Source: Saccharomyces uvarum
Lineage: Eukaryota > Ascomycota > Saccharomycetes > Saccharomycetales > Saccharomycetaceae
Direction: 5' to 3'
Length of the DNA: 64,000 nucleotides
NCBI GenBank assembly: GCA_947243795.1
Contig: OX365930.1
Span: 213,501-277,500, forward strand
Below the pieces are notes generated by a model that was not told where the DNA came from, did no database searches, and saw nothing but the letters and a program-made list of their open reading frames with translations. Position 1 is the first letter of the stretch; each line of letters starts with the position of its first letter. Made by a program: the position numbers and the translations under genes. Shown here one piece after another: positions 53,301 to 63,132 of this stretch.

Positions 53301-55529
53301 GGTACTCAAAGCTCCACTGGTGCTCAAAGTTCTACTGGTTCTCAAAGCTCCACTGGTGTTCAAAGTTCTACTGGTACTCAAAACTCCACCGGTACTCAAA
53401 GCTCCACTGGTGCTCAAAGTTCTACTGGTACTCAAAGCTCCACCGGTACTTTGAGCTCAACTATCCCCGCCTTGTCTACTGAAATGATTAACACTACTGT
53501 ATCTTCACAAAAAACCATAATTATTAGTACAGAGATTTGTTCTCACTCTGAATGCACTCCCACCGTCATTACAAGCGTTTTTACAGCTACTCCTTCTACC
53601 GAGTACTCCTCATCGCCCTCACCTCTACAAACAAAAGGAGTAGATACAACGTTAACTTCCCATAAAACTATAATTCTAAGTACCGAAGTTTGCTCCAATT
53701 CGGTCTGTACACCAACAGTTCTTACATCCGTACAAACAGGAAGTATTCCTTCATCCTCTGTATCATCGCCAACAAGTTTATCATTAACATCCACCAAGAA
53801 AATTTCTTCTTTGGAAGACTTCTCTTCGAAGCTTACTTCACTCCCTAGTTCGCAAACTTCATCTTCAATGTTCACAACTTTCGAAAAAAGCTCTAAGGCA
53901 TATACTTCTCACACATCCAGCGCTATAGGAACAAGTCCTTTAATTTCCCGTTCCTCTGAAGTTACATCTAAAAACGAGAAGTCGAGAAATACTATTTCAT
54001 TATCCAGTACTGCTTCGAGCTCTTCTATTCCTTCTTCTTCAACATCCACTCAATATACGCTATCTACTGCTACTACAACCATCAGTGGCGTGAAAACTGT
54101 TTACACGACTTGGTGTCCATTGACGAGTGAATCTTCAATAGTCTCAACCACACAATCTTCTTGTAGTGGTGGCGATTGCGGTTTCTCGACAAGAACGTCT
54201 GAATCATCTTCAACATCCATTCAATATACGCTATCTACCGCTACTACAACCATTAGTGGCGTGAAGACTGTTTACACGACCTGGTGTCCATTGACAGGTA
54301 AGTCTACCGTAGCTGCTGCCACACAATCATCTTGTACCGGTGAGGACTGTGGACATTCTATTTCAACCACCGAAACTAGCAGCTCTTCAATTCCCACATC
54401 TACAACCACTACAACACCCAGATCTACTTTAAGACCTTCATCTAATAAAATTGAGGAAAGTACGTGCTCTGGTACTAACTGTAAACAAACCGAATCAGCC
54501 TCTACATCAACCTCATCAATCTCTTCAACCTCTACATCAACCTCATCAATCCAATCAACCTCTACATCAACCTCATCAACCCTATCAACCTCACCAACCC
54601 CATCAACCTCTACATCAACCTCTTCCTCGGCGGCTTCTACATCAACATCCACTTCTACATCAACCTCTTCAACAACACCCACTTCGACATTATCATCAAG
54701 TTTTACTCCATTATCTACTTCTACAACAACATCTGTGTCATCATCCCTTCCATCATCTATTCCTCCATCATCAGTTTCTACCTTTTCAACCATCAGCACT
54801 TTTGTTGCTTCGGAACCAACTAGTCTCACTGCCACACAAACATGTACGGAATCGCAATGTCAACCGGAAATATCTAGTGTTTGTAGCGGCTTCGACTGTA
54901 ACCAACCATCGTCTACAATGAAGACGGCTACTACTTCTTCTCCAACCACGGTCACCAACACAATGACGTGTACTGAATCTAATTGTCAGACAACCGAATC
55001 TAGCAGCTGCGTGGGTTCTTCATGTAAAGCATCCGAAAGTCATGACACAAGTGCAACATCTTCGGAATGTAGTGGAGAAGGGTGCCAAACCTCCACTACA
55101 ACCGAGCCTCGTTCTCAATACATTACCATGACATCTGTCGTTACTCCCAGCGCTGTAACCAAAACATCAACGAAAGTACATTCAACTGAATCGACCGTAT
55201 CAATCACTACTGTTAAGCCAGTCACATATACATCAAGCGGTAACGAAGGTCAATTGGTTACTATAACAAGTTCCAGCCAAACTGTGATTCCGTCAGTAAC
55301 TACAATAATAACGAGCACAAGAGTGGCTATTGTATCGACTCCAGAGCCAACAACCGTAACATATACGACCCAACAAGCTTCCTCGAGCGACATTGCTACT
55401 TCCCTTGTTGCTGCAGCATCATCAACTTGGATTACAACCCCTATTGTCAGTACGTATGCTGGTTCTGCGTCAAGATCTTCCTTCAGTAAGTTCTTTATGA
55501 CAATGCTAATGGCGGCCTGCTTCATTTAG
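50322..55529 (+). CDS. FIG2: Mating-induced GPI cell-wall adhesin Fig2
   Basis: Fig2 is a pheromone-induced, GPI-anchored, heavily O-mannosylated wall glycoprotein that acts in mating-cell adhesion and shape. The product has 1735 residues against about 1609 in S. cerevisiae. It has a signal peptide (to about ANA, residue 25) and then Ser/Thr-rich sequence throughout. Two near-identical blocks each contain LSQTTWVVVNTTNTQGSS and GVITEYVTWCPLT. Three copies of an STEVCSHSECTPTVITSV-type cysteine repeat and two QYTLSTATTTISGVKTVYTT repeats follow. An array of about 36 six-residue SSTGAQ/SSTGTQ units lies at residues 830-1045. Near the end are many C-X4-C pairs, and a hydrophobic GPI-signal tail FFMTMLMAACFI follows a GSAS omega region. 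Start is 50322; the ATG at 50331 (MNSF) is the alternative that aligns with S. cerevisiae. Confidence 0.95.
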   Translation: MTVMNSFVSLGLIYSTMNLLTRANAQIVLYQNSSATSISNAETSSLTEFYDTSSTYELPYSSSSVRSSIQSVPVSSSSSLLVTSSSSGVTSSTTSSSIYTVTSSLVSSDSHLSSSYFDASSGVPTSSLSEPVVSSAIFSSSVSTPVSSSIVQSNDISQSLSSSLESSTTVSSSTDALLSSSLGSSYIVLSNSWSASSSLEPSTIIPSSTASTLSNSMEYSTISSKSRELNTISSSTTSASTTVSDSTSLSDSKSYGDTTISSLSGFSSSASSIQTSSVPQSVFSSDSMLSSTVQNTTSSPTLNEVYTSSSISTHAEITSSSLIPTSELSSVSSMNASDSVVSDFSTSTRAASGNSPASTLGSTTLYDSSEQPLSSLTASSISSTATSEYLSTSSLDQTTGSEAVNATSTTSISTPTTLSTASAISEDSVDFTAVSSGGSLTSNSTTHDSTTSITAPVTSEATNQQDESSSTSWLSQTTWVVVNTTNTQGSSTTTTSPAYVSTATKTIDGVITEYVTWCPLTAMKSETFTTSPSVSSGVQSSSSTVGPVSTSVSALSRTHNSTINGASTSITSEATNQQDESSSTSSLSQTTWVVVNTTNTQGSSTTTTSPAYVSTATKTIDGVITEYVTWCPLTAMKSETFTTSPSVSSGVQSSSFTIGPVSTSVSSVLQMSNSTFPQSTESNLLGATSTRPITETSQYLVNSSEGTFSVSDSFNSTNNDKVASTTHIISQYDSYSSSVSPKLKTSASKTFTLSTVTTTVNGAVTEYTTWCPESTSIAYTTIVSYKTLVLSTEVCSHSECTPTVITSVTAASSTVRVSSTASTLVLSEGSTGTQSSIDTQSSTGAQSSIDTQSSTGAQSSTGTQSSTGAQSSTGAQSSTGTRSSTGVQSSTGTQSSIDTQSSTGAQSSTGTQSSTGTQISTGAQSSTGTQSSTGAQSSTGSQSSTGVQSSTGTQNSTGTQSSTGAQSSTGAQSSTGTQSSTGTQSSTGAQSSTGTQSSTGAQSSTGSQSSTGVQSSTGTQNSTGTQSSTGAQSSTGTQSSTGTLSSTIPALSTEMINTTVSSQKTIIISTEICSHSECTPTVITSVFTATPSTEYSSSPSPLQTKGVDTTLTSHKTIILSTEVCSNSVCTPTVLTSVQTGSIPSSSVSSPTSLSLTSTKKISSLEDFSSKLTSLPSSQTSSSMFTTFEKSSKAYTSHTSSAIGTSPLISRSSEVTSKNEKSRNTISLSSTASSSSIPSSSTSTQYTLSTATTTISGVKTVYTTWCPLTSESSIVSTTQSSCSGGDCGFSTRTSESSSTSIQYTLSTATTTISGVKTVYTTWCPLTGKSTVAAATQSSCTGEDCGHSISTTETSSSSIPTSTTTTTPRSTLRPSSNKIEESTCSGTNCKQTESASTSTSSISSTSTSTSSIQSTSTSTSSTLSTSPTPSTSTSTSSSAASTSTSTSTSTSSTTPTSTLSSSFTPLSTSTTTSVSSSLPSSIPPSSVSTFSTISTFVASEPTSLTATQTCTESQCQPEISSVCSGFDCNQPSSTMKTATTSSPTTVTNTMTCTESNCQTTESSSCVGSSCKASESHDTSATSSECSGEGCQTSTTTEPRSQYITMTSVVTPSAVTKTSTKVHSTESTVSITTVKPVTYTSSGNEGQLVTITSSSQTVIPSVTTIITSTRVAIVSTPEPTTVTYTTQQASSSDIATSLVAAASSTWITTPIVSTYAGSASRSSFSKFFMTMLMAACFI
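51690..51982 (+). repeat. FIG2 long direct repeat, copy 1
   Basis: This block of about 293 bases recurs 339 bases (113 codons) downstream at 52029-52321. The two are almost identical in nucleotides over the first 270 bases, with only scattered single changes (for example a TGG/TCG codon difference in the TSWLSQ/TSSLSQ segment). Confidence 0.88.
52029..52321 (+). repeat. FIG2 long direct repeat, copy 2
   Basis: Second copy of the block at 51690-51982, in the same frame. Both encode the TTWVVVNTTNTQGSS...YVTWCPLTAMKSETF module. S. cerevisiae has a matching duplicated module, but with its own sequence, so the copies appear to evolve together within each species. Confidence 0.88.
52808..53455 (+). 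repeat. 18-bp minisatellite in FIG2 (SSTGAQ/SSTGTQ)
   Basis: About 36 units of 18 bases (AGTTCTACTGGTGCTCAA-like) encode SSTG(A/T/S/V)Q, with SSIDTQ variants at the left. A higher-order period of 11 units (198 bases) is clear: about 53041-53238 and 53239-53436 repeat the same order of variants. The array is in frame and carries no stop on either strand in some frames. S. cerevisiae Fig2, as I remember it, lacks this array. Confidence 0.93.
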
Positions 55530-55546
55530 TGACTCTCAAAAAATTT

Positions 55547-55548
<2 letters not shown>

Positions 55549-55578
<30 letters not shown>
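55549..55578. repeat. (TA)n microsatellite between FIG2 and YCR090C
   Basis: Fifteen TA units lie in the short gap between the converging FIG2 and YCR090C stops. TATATA is also the yeast 3'-end efficiency element, so the run could serve both transcripts. Confidence 0.9.
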
Positions 55579-55579
<1 letters not shown>

Positions 55580-55602
55580 GCACATTCAAAAGACATTATT
55601 TT

Positions 55603-56151
55603 TCATTTACCTTTAACAAAATCCGATGAAAGCTCAGTCATTGTTACTTCTTCTCCAGAGTCGTCATCATAATCGTATAATTCATTATCCTCCAGTTGGC
55701 ATGACATCATTTTTCCTGAATTCAGTGAAATTTCAAATATCAGATTATCTGGATAGAATCTAATCAGCTCACACCCTCTACAATCAAGGCTTAATGGAAC
55801 AAATGAATCTTCCTTCACCTTGGATAAACCGTGTTTCTTCCTTACTTCTTTAATCTTAGCCCATGCCTCGTCGCTCTGGTCAATTACGTATTCACTCTCA
55901 AAAATGACCACACTAACAGACAGCTCCTTGGAACAAAATTTGCATTTCATTAGGAAGGATGCAGTTCCCTTAGAAGACGGCATTGCATATTCTTCGAAGG
56001 AATTGATCATGATTTTAGAATCGTGTAATTCTCTGCAACTTGTACATTGTAAATCGAAAGTAAACTCTGCTCTTGATTCTTTGGTGTTTTCGATCGAGAC
56101 TTTGGCCACGTTTTCTGAAAGCGTGGCTTTTGTAACTAGATATAATGGCAT
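55603..56151 (-). CDS. YCR090C: DUF866/UPF0587 zinc-binding protein (CZIB homolog)
   Basis: This is the ortholog of S. cerevisiae YCR090C (182 residues, same length), a non-essential protein of the conserved eukaryotic DUF866 family (human C1orf123/CZIB), whose function is unresolved. The fold is bound together by a zinc site made from two C-X2-C motifs, CTSC (residues 36-39) and CKFC (70-73), both visible. A third, CRGC, lies near 125-128. The C-terminal half is acidic (EDNELYDYDDDSGEEVTM). I start at the ATG 56149-56151 (MPLYLVTKA), the family start. An in-frame ATG 21 codons upstream (56212-56214) would add MNKIFKRGINNN..., a basic extension that could be a mitochondrial signal or simply untranslated leader. 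Confidence 0.93.
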   Translation of the reverse strand: MPLYLVTKATLSENVAKVSIENTKESRAEFTFDLQCTSCRELHDSKIMINSFEEYAMPSSKGTASFLMKCKFCSKELSVSVVIFESEYVIDQSDEAWAKIKEVRKKHGLSKVKEDSFVPLSLDCRGCELIRFYPDNLIFEISLNSGKMMSCQLEDNELYDYDDDSGEEVTMTELSSDFVKGK

Positions 56152-57432
56152 TGTTGGTCCCTCTGTTGTGTGTTGTCTATTGTTGTTGATACCTCTTTTG
56201 AATATTTTATTCATTCACATTTTTGCATTTATTCTTTTTTTCATTTACTTTTCAAAGTTTAAACTTTTGAGTAAAGTAACAATATTACCTCAGAGGAACT
56301 AAAAATGAAAAATTAGCAATGACAATTTTGAAAAGAAAATAAAAACTATCCTAAGCGCCCAAAAAGTCAACGACAGATATCGTGATTATGTTATTAGTTA
56401 AATATCTAGGTAAATATGTAGTATTCCACTAGTATTAAGTGAGACAACTGACGAGACCAGTGCTGGATAAAAACAATGAAATAAGAGTATCGTAAGAAAC
56501 AATAAATTATAGAAATATGCGTATGTTAAAAAATAATAATCATTTTGGTAATGTAATAAATAGATAAATAAATAAGTAATTATAAAGACGCCTTTAATGG
56601 CCGTGCATTGCATTGAATAATTCAGTAAGTATGAATGCAACACAATCCATATGTACTAATCGAAAACTAAAACTCTGATGTCCCGATATAACGCATATAA
56701 AAGGGAACCAACTGGGAGTGCACACGACAGTTAAAAAGTGCAAGGGCACTACAACAAACCCAGAGTACAAGTTAATCGAGCAGCAGCTCTAAGAATCGGA
56801 GGAGTGAAATCTGATAAGGTTACCTTTGGACAACTATGAGGTTTAGCAAGGTGCTCCACCAGGTTCACTATTAACTAATCAATTGAAACATAAATAAAAG
56901 AGACAACCAATAAATAACCCTTGTCGATTCAGTCCTGAGAAGTGATGATGATTTTCACCAACCGAGAATAAACATGCCAAAGGCGGGGAAAGAGGGATCA
57001 AAATTAGGTGCACACATCTTCTTGAATGCGTTCTTTACCGCTTATGAACTATGTCTAGGCGAATATATTTGTATCCGTCAAGTTATTTCCCGAAGATAAT
57101 CTGGCAAACAAAAAATGCATGGCCAAACCAATATGCTGATTATCTTCAAAATCAATCAGTTTGTGTTTCAAAGAAGCAAGACAAATAGCAAGATATACCA
57201 TACTCTCTATTATCCAACTATGATAGCGCCGCGGACCAACTTTCCTTTTCCGGAAATAAACTTTTTTCGTTCCCAGTTCGGCTATTGTTTAAGGAGTAAC
57301 ATAAGTTATAATAACCCCAGTTTTTAAAGGAATAGTTGTCCAACCATTATCGTTAATTAAAGTAAAAAAAAAACCCGGCTGCTAACGTAAAAGATCGCTA
57401 AAAGCAAGCTTGCTGGCAGTTTGGCTATCCAC
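56152..57432. other. YCR090C-KIN82 divergent intergenic region
   Basis: At 1281 bases this is the longest gap in the window. It holds a strong TATA box TATAAAAG (56696-56703) far upstream of KIN82, a near ARS consensus on the minus strand (56885-56895, 10 of 11) and AT-rich flanks. In S. cerevisiae ARS316 maps, from memory, near the YCR090C end of this interval. The ORFs present are short and resemble nothing known. No LTR or tRNA was found. Confidence 0.5.
56696..56703 (+). promoter_or_regulatory. Consensus TATA box 737 bases before KIN82
   Basis: TATAAAAG fits the yeast TATA consensus exactly on the plus strand. The KIN82 ATG is at 57433, too far for an ordinary leader, and the longest frame starting soon after the box has only about 12 codons. 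It may drive a noncoding RNA or a long-leader KIN82 transcript. Confidence 0.45.
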
Positions 57433-59586
57433 ATGACTCAACAAGAACCCCGTTCCCCCCCACAACGGTTATTAAAGGGGAGGAGTATGTCGCTCCCCAA
57501 AATATTTGCTCGTAATTTGAGATCTCTTCAAGGCAATACGCCCGCTGGCAATGCTGGAAATTACAGCTGCTCAAATTCCAATGCTAGCTCTGTGCCCACC
57601 AGCTCGAGCTCACAAACTAGTGTGACTTCTAGTGAAAACAAACATGATCTTCCAATACCCCCTTCCCCTAATGCGGAATGCAATGACAGCTGGCCGAGTG
57701 CTAAATTCAACAAGTTTAAATCAATGTTTCAATATAGCAGATCAAAAACTAATGGTATTCCATATGAACAGACCGCAGAAAAGGGTGCCCTTAAAGACGG
57801 TTATCAACTAAGGTCTTCTGCGGAACAACAGAAAATTTTCACCAATGGTGAGACCGATGCGACGCCTGCGCTTAACGATAAGATAGAATCGACGTCTTAT
57901 GTTACCTCTGGCTGCTCTTCTCCGGATACGGACCTATTCAACTTTGACATGCCCACAGACTTGTCATCCTTCCACACTCCCACTTCCCCTAGCTTTATCG
58001 CGAAGGATAGTAGGAACTTGAGTAACGGTTCATTGAACGACATAAATGAAAACGAAGAGCTGCAGCACTTCCATAAAAACTTCAGTGAAAACTGCAATGT
58101 CTCTCCAATGGCTCACTCCTCCCTATCGAGCTCACCAACTGGCATACTGGGGGCGAATAAAGGAAGTAAAAGAGTCACAGAACCTAGGGACATTACACCA
58201 CGTCTAAGAAGGGCTACTTCTGAACCTTTTAATACGGCCAAAGATGAACTAAAACGGGAGAGTTGCGTAGCTTTAAAGCAGCCTCCAAATCCGAGGGATG
58301 TCATAGAACCAAAAAGGTCTCGTCGTCTAAGAACCAAATCGTTCAGCAATAAATTTCAGGATATTACTGTGGAACCCCGGTCTTTTGAGAAAATCAAACT
58401 GCTAGGCCAAGGTGACGTAGGTAAAGTGTACCTAGTAAGAGAACTGGATACCAATCGAATCTTCGCCTTGAAAGTTCTAAGTAAGCATGAAATGATTAAA
58501 AGAAAAAAAATCAAACGTGTTCTTACGGAACAAGAAATCCTCGCTACAAGTGATCATCCATTTATTGTGACTTTATATCATTCTTTTCAAACTGAGGATT
58601 ACTTGTATCTCTGTATGGAATACTGTATGGGAGGTGAATTTTTCAGAGCTTTGCAGACAAGAAAGAGTAAATGTATCACTGAAGAGGATTCCAAATTTTA
58701 CGCTAGTGAAGTAGTGGCGGCCTTGGAATATTTGCACCTGCTGGGGTTTATATATAGAGATTTGAAACCCGAGAATATCTTGCTACATCAATCCGGTCAT
58801 GTCATGCTTTCAGATTTTGATTTATCTATTCAAGCAACGGGATCGAAAAATCCTACTATGAGAGGCTCGACATATCTAGATACAAAGATCTGTTCAGACG
58901 GATTTAGAACCAATTCGTTTGTTGGTACTGAAGAGTATTTAGCACCAGAAGTAATTAGAGGCAATGGCCACACGGCCGCGGTAGATTGGTGGACGTTAGG
59001 AATATTAGTTTATGAGATGCTGTTTGGCTACACTCCATTCAAAGCAGACAATTCAAATGAAACCTTTTCTAACATCTTAACCATGGACGTTAAATTTCCA
59101 CACGATAAAGAAGTTTCAAAACAGTGTAAAGATTTGATTAAAAAGTTACTAAAAAAAAATGAATCCAAAAGACTCGGCTCCAAGTTAGGTGCCACAGACA
59201 TTAAAAGGCATCCATTTTTCAAAAAAGTTCAATGGTCGTTCTTAAGAAATCAAGACCCTCCTTTGATTCCTGCACTAAATGAAAATGGCTGTGAACTTCC
59301 TCTTATATTGACTACAAATAATAATTCCAAGAAAAATATAGTGAGTAAACAGGAAACCCAAATGTTTTGTGAAAAAGTTGCAAATGATGACGATATTGAA
59401 GAAACTGATCCATTCCATGATTTCAACTCAATGAGTTTAACAAAGAAAGATGGTAGCATTCTGACTTATTCGGAGGGTCATACCTATGGCAAAGTTTTAT
59501 ACAAAGCAAATTGTGCAAGGTCAAGAAATAATAGTAGCCCCCATAAAAGTTTCTTTAAAGACATGATGCCAGGACCTGTAAAGTGA
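57433..59586 (+). CDS. KIN82: AGC-family flippase kinase Kin82
   Basis: Kin82 and its paralog Fpk1 phosphorylate and activate the aminophospholipid flippases Dnf1 and Dnf2, acting in the Ypk1/sphingolipid signalling circuit at the plasma membrane. The product has 717 residues (S. cerevisiae 720). A long Ser/Asn-rich regulatory N-terminus (1-315) is fast-evolving. The AGC kinase domain starts with [11 protein letters not shown] near 325 and ALKVL, has [11 protein letters not shown] near 442-452 and then DFDLS in place of the usual DFG. The DFD form is normal for this subfamily. An insert precedes the activation segment [14 protein letters not shown], and the kinase ends with [19 protein letters not shown] use the ATG 57433; upstream in-frame codons begin with TTG. 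Confidence 0.96.
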   Translation: MTQQEPRSPPQRLLKGRSMSLPKIFARNLRSLQGNTPAGNAGNYSCSNSNASSVPTSSSSQTSVTSSENKHDLPIPPSPNAECNDSWPSAKFNKFKSMFQYSRSKTNGIPYEQTAEKGALKDGYQLRSSAEQQKIFTNGETDATPALNDKIESTSYVTSGCSSPDTDLFNFDMPTDLSSFHTPTSPSFIAKDSRNLSNGSLNDINENEELQHFHKNFSENCNVSPMAHSSLSSSPTGILGANKGSKRVTEPRDITPRLRRATSEPFNTAKDELKRESCVALKQPPNPRDVIEPKRSRRLRTKSFSNKFQDITVEPRSFEKIKLLGQGDVGKVYLVRELDTNRIFALKVLSKHEMIKRKKIKRVLTEQEILATSDHPFIVTLYHSFQTEDYLYLCMEYCMGGEFFRALQTRKSKCITEEDSKFYASEVVAALEYLHLLGFIYRDLKPENILLHQSGHVMLSDFDLSIQATGSKNPTMRGSTYLDTKICSDGFRTNSFVGTEEYLAPEVIRGNGHTAAVDWWTLGILVYEMLFGYTPFKADNSNETFSNILTMDVKFPHDKEVSKQCKDLIKKLLKKNESKRLGSKLGATDIKRHPFFKKVQWSFLRNQDPPLIPALNENGCELPLILTTNNNSKKNIVSKQETQMFCEKVANDDDIEETDPFHDFNSMSLTKKDGSILTYSEGHTYGKVLYKANCARSRNNSSPHKSFFKDMMPGPVK

Positions 59587-59681
59587 TAGGTAGAGAAAAA
59601 ATCTTTACGACTGAACGACTGTATGATTTTTTTGTTGATCCTTATGACAAAATGTAACAAAGTATTAAAAAGTAAACAAAT

Positions 59682-59710
59682 AAACAAACAAACAAACAAA
59701 CAAACAAACA
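59682..59710. repeat. (CAAA)n microsatellite between KIN82 and MSH3
   Basis: Seven tandem AAAC/CAAA units lie in the 202-base gap between the converging KIN82 and MSH3 stops. Confidence 0.9.
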
Positions 59711-59788
59711 CAGTAATCAATAAAAGAAGAAAAATAACTTTTTTTATTCTTCAGTACAAATGCATACATAAATACATATCACTCTCAA

Positions 59789-62700
59789 TCAATGAATATC
59801 CAACGATAGCAATCTCGAAAGTTTTTCTATAGCCGTCATGCCGTCGTTCTTCAAAATGTTCTTTAAATGACTGAATAATTCGAGCTCTTCTCCATTGACA
59901 GCTTCTTTCTGCAATTCTTCAGAGATGTCAAACGCCCGATTGATGATATCTTTATCTAAGCGTGCCAATTTGGCTACATTCATCCCATAACTATTATAAG
60001 TTAATCCCTTTTTCAATTTATATAGAAAAATCACGCTCATCCAATTTTCACCAGGCTTTTGTTCTTCCACATAATCCATATGATAATTCCTTATCAACGA
60101 AGACTTGATTTCTCCTAACATGGGAAAATGGGTGGTGAATAATATCAAAGGACAATAATCCAGTTCAGCAAAATATTTTATTAATGCGTAAGATATGGCT
60201 ATCCCATCATGTGTCCCGGTACCTCTTCCGACTTCATCTAATAATAGTAAAGATCGTTTATTGCAGTTTTTTAAAACGTGCAAAATGTCTAGCATTTCAA
60301 CCTTGAATGTAGAATCACCATTTAAAATATCATCATGCGCACCAATTCTGGTTAATATGTTATCAAATATGCTTAGTCTTACTTCTTCCGCAGGAACAAA
60401 TGAACCGACTTGTGCCATTATAGTTAGCAACGCCACCTGTCTAATATAGGATGATTTACCGCCCATATTTGGTCCCGTTATGATATTAATTTTACCATCT
60501 TCTTGGGACATCATGACATCATTTGGCACATAATTAACATCTAGTGACTCGATAATTGGGTTTCTTGCATTTTTTGCGAAAATCGCTTGTTGATCCTCCA
60601 CAAAAGTTGGTCTGACGTAGTTTACATTACAGGACGTGGCTGCTAATGATAAAATGCAATCATATTGTCCCAAGCTTAGTATGATCCTACGAAGCTCTGC
60701 ATACTCTGAGGTAATTTTGTTCAAGAATACTTTATATTGTAATTCAGATTCACGCATTAACATGTCCTTATAGTACTGCAACTGCTGAGTTAATTTTTGC
60801 GTTCTTGGAGTAGAAAATCTACTAACCATCTTAGTGTTATTAACCTTTATCCAATCATCAGGCAGATTTTTAGTTTGCGAGTTTTTCACTTCAATTAAGT
60901 AATCTACTTCATCCCTGAAGTTCAAATAAGGACGTTTAAGATATTTTCTTATTTCTACTAGTTCGTCCTTCAGTTGTGATCGTACAGATTCAGTGTCTCT
61001 TTGGATTTGTATTATACCTTCCGAATGGTCATAGTTGTTTAAATTGAAGAAGTCCATGATCTGCTTATCCGGATTTTTTTCCATTACTGCAGAAGCATTG
61101 ATCATTGTGAGAAAATGAGGCAATTGAGTAGTAGAAAGTAGTTCATTCAATTCACTAAATAATCTGAAAAGTAAAGATGACTTCTTGAATATTCTTCCAT
61201 CGGATGATTTGACTTGTCCTGAGAGATACGATTGATGCACCTTAAAGTGATCGACAAATGAACTTATTTGCTTTAAATAAAAATAAATCTCTTTTCTGGA
61301 AGTGGTACCGTACATTATACGATTCAAAGTCCTCAATAAATCAGGGGTATGATTTAACATTTGATTCAGTGATTCAAAAAAAATGTTATTATTGATTTCG
61401 GATGTGATACATTCAATGGCATCAAGTCGTTCTTCAATCTGGCCTACATCAATTAAAGGTTTGAGAACCCACTGTCTTAACAACCTGAACCCGAATGATG
61501 TCCTTGTATGATCCATTAACCAAAACAAGGAACCTTTGCCACCATCATGAGTAAAAATATCCAGGCTCTGCAAAGTATTTGGACCTAATAACATATGAAT
61601 CTTTGATGCAAAAGCTGAATAAATGGAAGGAATCAACATCACCTGTTCATTATTATATTCAACCATATGCGAATACAATTTGGAAACAAGAAGTATGAGT
61701 GATGGAGAGAGTTTTACTTCTTCATTCATGATTTTTATTGAATGCACCACATCCTCTTCTAAATCTGGCGTATCCTTGCCAATTAAAGTGCATGAAATAT
61801 CCTTAAATAGTTTCGATACGTGAGGTGGCAGATCCTCCGTATTTACTAATACTTCTACGGGCTGTAAGTACTTAATTCGTCCTTGTAGTTTTTCATCAGC
61901 ATGATTAGGCTCTTCGAATTCATCGTATATAACTTCTCCGTTATTCAAATTAACAGAAACCAGAGAATATTTGGCCGTCTTTTCTTGATATACTTCACGG
62001 GATAGAGCCCATATGCTGCTAGTATCACCGAGAATACGCTTACCCCTAAGAACAAAATTGGAATTAACACCAAATGTAGCTTTGGTAAAAACGTTAGAAA
62101 TGTTTCTCTCAAAAACACTGGATTTATTAGCGCCCGGATCATGCTTCTTGATGGCACTTGTTTCAGCTTGTTCCACCACTGCCACTTTTAGATTATGATG
62201 TACAAGTCTCTCCAAGTGAACATTTAATCTAACATCTGGGAAAGAACAATATGCAAACTGCCTATGGCTAGAATCCTGAGGGTTCGACTCATCGATAGAC
62301 AATTTACCGGGTACTAACTTGATATGTAGTATCCTGCTAACAGCCACTGCATCCTCTGCAAAACATTTATACTTATAACCAACTCTAATGACAAGTACTT
62401 TGTCCATATGATGCATTTTCAGGCCCTTCACCTGTGTATCCAAGGGCGTGAGCTTTAGTGTGGGTTTATTTTTTGTTCTTTTCTTCACAATAATTTCTAC
62501 ATCATTATCGTAGTTTTCCTCGGATGGAGCATCATCATCTGCTCGTCTTTTCATAATTTTATTTAGTTTACCAGTAAATTCCTTAAATTCAGATGACGCC
62601 ATAGTGCCATTTGTCTCCTTGTTATTTTGCCATTTTCTGAAAGATAAACTACCATCAACCACCGCTGTGCTTACAGCCGAAGACTCGTCCTCGGGTATAT

Positions 62701-62836
62701 TCTCTTCATCACTGTCGAGACAGATGGATTCACTACCAGCATCATTTTCAATCGTTATTTCTTGTCCCAGGTTCCGTAACGGTTCTGCTGGGCTAGCTTT
62801 CTTGAAAAACCGGCTTATTGTGGGCTGTCCTGCCAT
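59789..62836 (-). CDS. MSH3: DNA mismatch repair protein Msh3 (MutS-beta)
   Basis: Msh3 pairs with Msh2 as MutS-beta. It recognises insertion/deletion loops and branched 3' flaps, driving loop repair and, with Rad1-Rad10, single-strand annealing. The product has 1015 residues (S. cerevisiae about 1018). The N-terminus carries a PIP box for PCNA binding (QPTISRFF, residues 4-11). The MutS mismatch-binding domain begins at about 125 and contains [20 protein letters not shown]. It lacks the Phe-X-Glu wedge of Msh6, as expected for Msh3. Connector, lever and clamp regions follow. The ABC ATPase has Walker [10 protein letters not shown] (about 787-795), Walker [18 protein letters not shown] and an ITFTTHF-like H-loop ([11 protein letters not shown]). 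Start is the ATG at 62834-62836. It is divergent to CDC39. Confidence 0.97.
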   Translation of the reverse strand: MAGQPTISRFFKKASPAEPLRNLGQEITIENDAGSESICLDSDEENIPEDESSAVSTAVVDGSLSFRKWQNNKETNGTMASSEFKEFTGKLNKIMKRRADDDAPSEENYDNDVEIIVKKRTKNKPTLKLTPLDTQVKGLKMHHMDKVLVIRVGYKYKCFAEDAVAVSRILHIKLVPGKLSIDESNPQDSSHRQFAYCSFPDVRLNVHLERLVHHNLKVAVVEQAETSAIKKHDPGANKSSVFERNISNVFTKATFGVNSNFVLRGKRILGDTSSIWALSREVYQEKTAKYSLVSVNLNNGEVIYDEFEEPNHADEKLQGRIKYLQPVEVLVNTEDLPPHVSKLFKDISCTLIGKDTPDLEEDVVHSIKIMNEEVKLSPSLILLVSKLYSHMVEYNNEQVMLIPSIYSAFASKIHMLLGPNTLQSLDIFTHDGGKGSLFWLMDHTRTSFGFRLLRQWVLKPLIDVGQIEERLDAIECITSEINNNIFFESLNQMLNHTPDLLRTLNRIMYGTTSRKEIYFYLKQISSFVDHFKVHQSYLSGQVKSSDGRIFKKSSLLFRLFSELNELLSTTQLPHFLTMINASAVMEKNPDKQIMDFFNLNNYDHSEGIIQIQRDTESVRSQLKDELVEIRKYLKRPYLNFRDEVDYLIEVKNSQTKNLPDDWIKVNNTKMVSRFSTPRTQKLTQQLQYYKDMLMRESELQYKVFLNKITSEYAELRRIILSLGQYDCILSLAATSCNVNYVRPTFVEDQQAIFAKNARNPIIESLDVNYVPNDVMMSQEDGKINIITGPNMGGKSSYIRQVALLTIMAQVGSFVPAEEVRLSIFDNILTRIGAHDDILNGDSTFKVEMLDILHVLKNCNKRSLLLLDEVGRGTGTHDGIAISYALIKYFAELDYCPLILFTTHFPMLGEIKSSLIRNYHMDYVEEQKPGENWMSVIFLYKLKKGLTYNSYGMNVAKLARLDKDIINRAFDISEELQKEAVNGEELELFSHLKNILKNDGMTAIEKLSRLLSLDIH

Positions 62837-62949
62837 TTGTATCCACAGACTCCAAGAAAACTGGCTTATTCACACCATAATTGACCATCATTGCGCTTAT
62901 TAAGATGTAATTGGTGCTATTATCATTTCAATTATTCATCACTGGAAAT

Positions 62950-62957
62950 TCACGTGA
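62950..62957. promoter_or_regulatory. Cbf1-type E-box in the MSH3-CDC39 promoter
   Basis: TCACGTGA is a palindromic, exact Cbf1 site about 115 bases upstream of MSH3 and 175 upstream of CDC39 in their shared 296-base divergent gap. A GAAAAATTTT (RRPE-like) lies at 62990-62999 without a PAC box. Confidence 0.6.
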
Positions 62958-63132
62958 TCGTGTTTCGCCGTTGAGAACGACAGGTACACGAAAAATTTTC
63001 TTTTTTTCGGTGGCAACAAAGCTCAAACCATCGAGTTCGAATAAGATAAACAGGGGCAAACCAGCAGGTTGGAATTAGATGGTTGGTAAGAAAGAACCAG
63101 TTGAAAAACATTACACAGGGACAATTGGTTAC

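Noticed and set aside
52797-53435. 212-codon antisense and 200-codon sense alternate frames in the FIG2 minisatellite
   Set aside because: Both are by-products of the 18-bp repeat unit; they end shortly after the array.
52808-53455. Regular repeats that could look like a CRISPR array
   Set aside because: Units are contiguous 18-mers with no unique spacers, in frame within a eukaryotic adhesin.
54272-54835. 187-codon minus-strand frame over the FIG2 C-terminal region
   Set aside because: It is a low-complexity Val/Asp/Glu mirror of the Ser/Thr-rich coding strand, without family resemblance.
56885-56895. Near ARS consensus in the YCR090C-KIN82 gap
   Set aside because: 10 of 11 positions match, and it is far from the YCR090C end where I recall ARS316; kept only as a note in the gap entry.
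63009-63017. PACE-like (Rpn4) sequence between MSH3 and CDC39
   Set aside because: GGTGGCAAC matches only 8 of 9 positions and neither neighbour is a proteasome gene.
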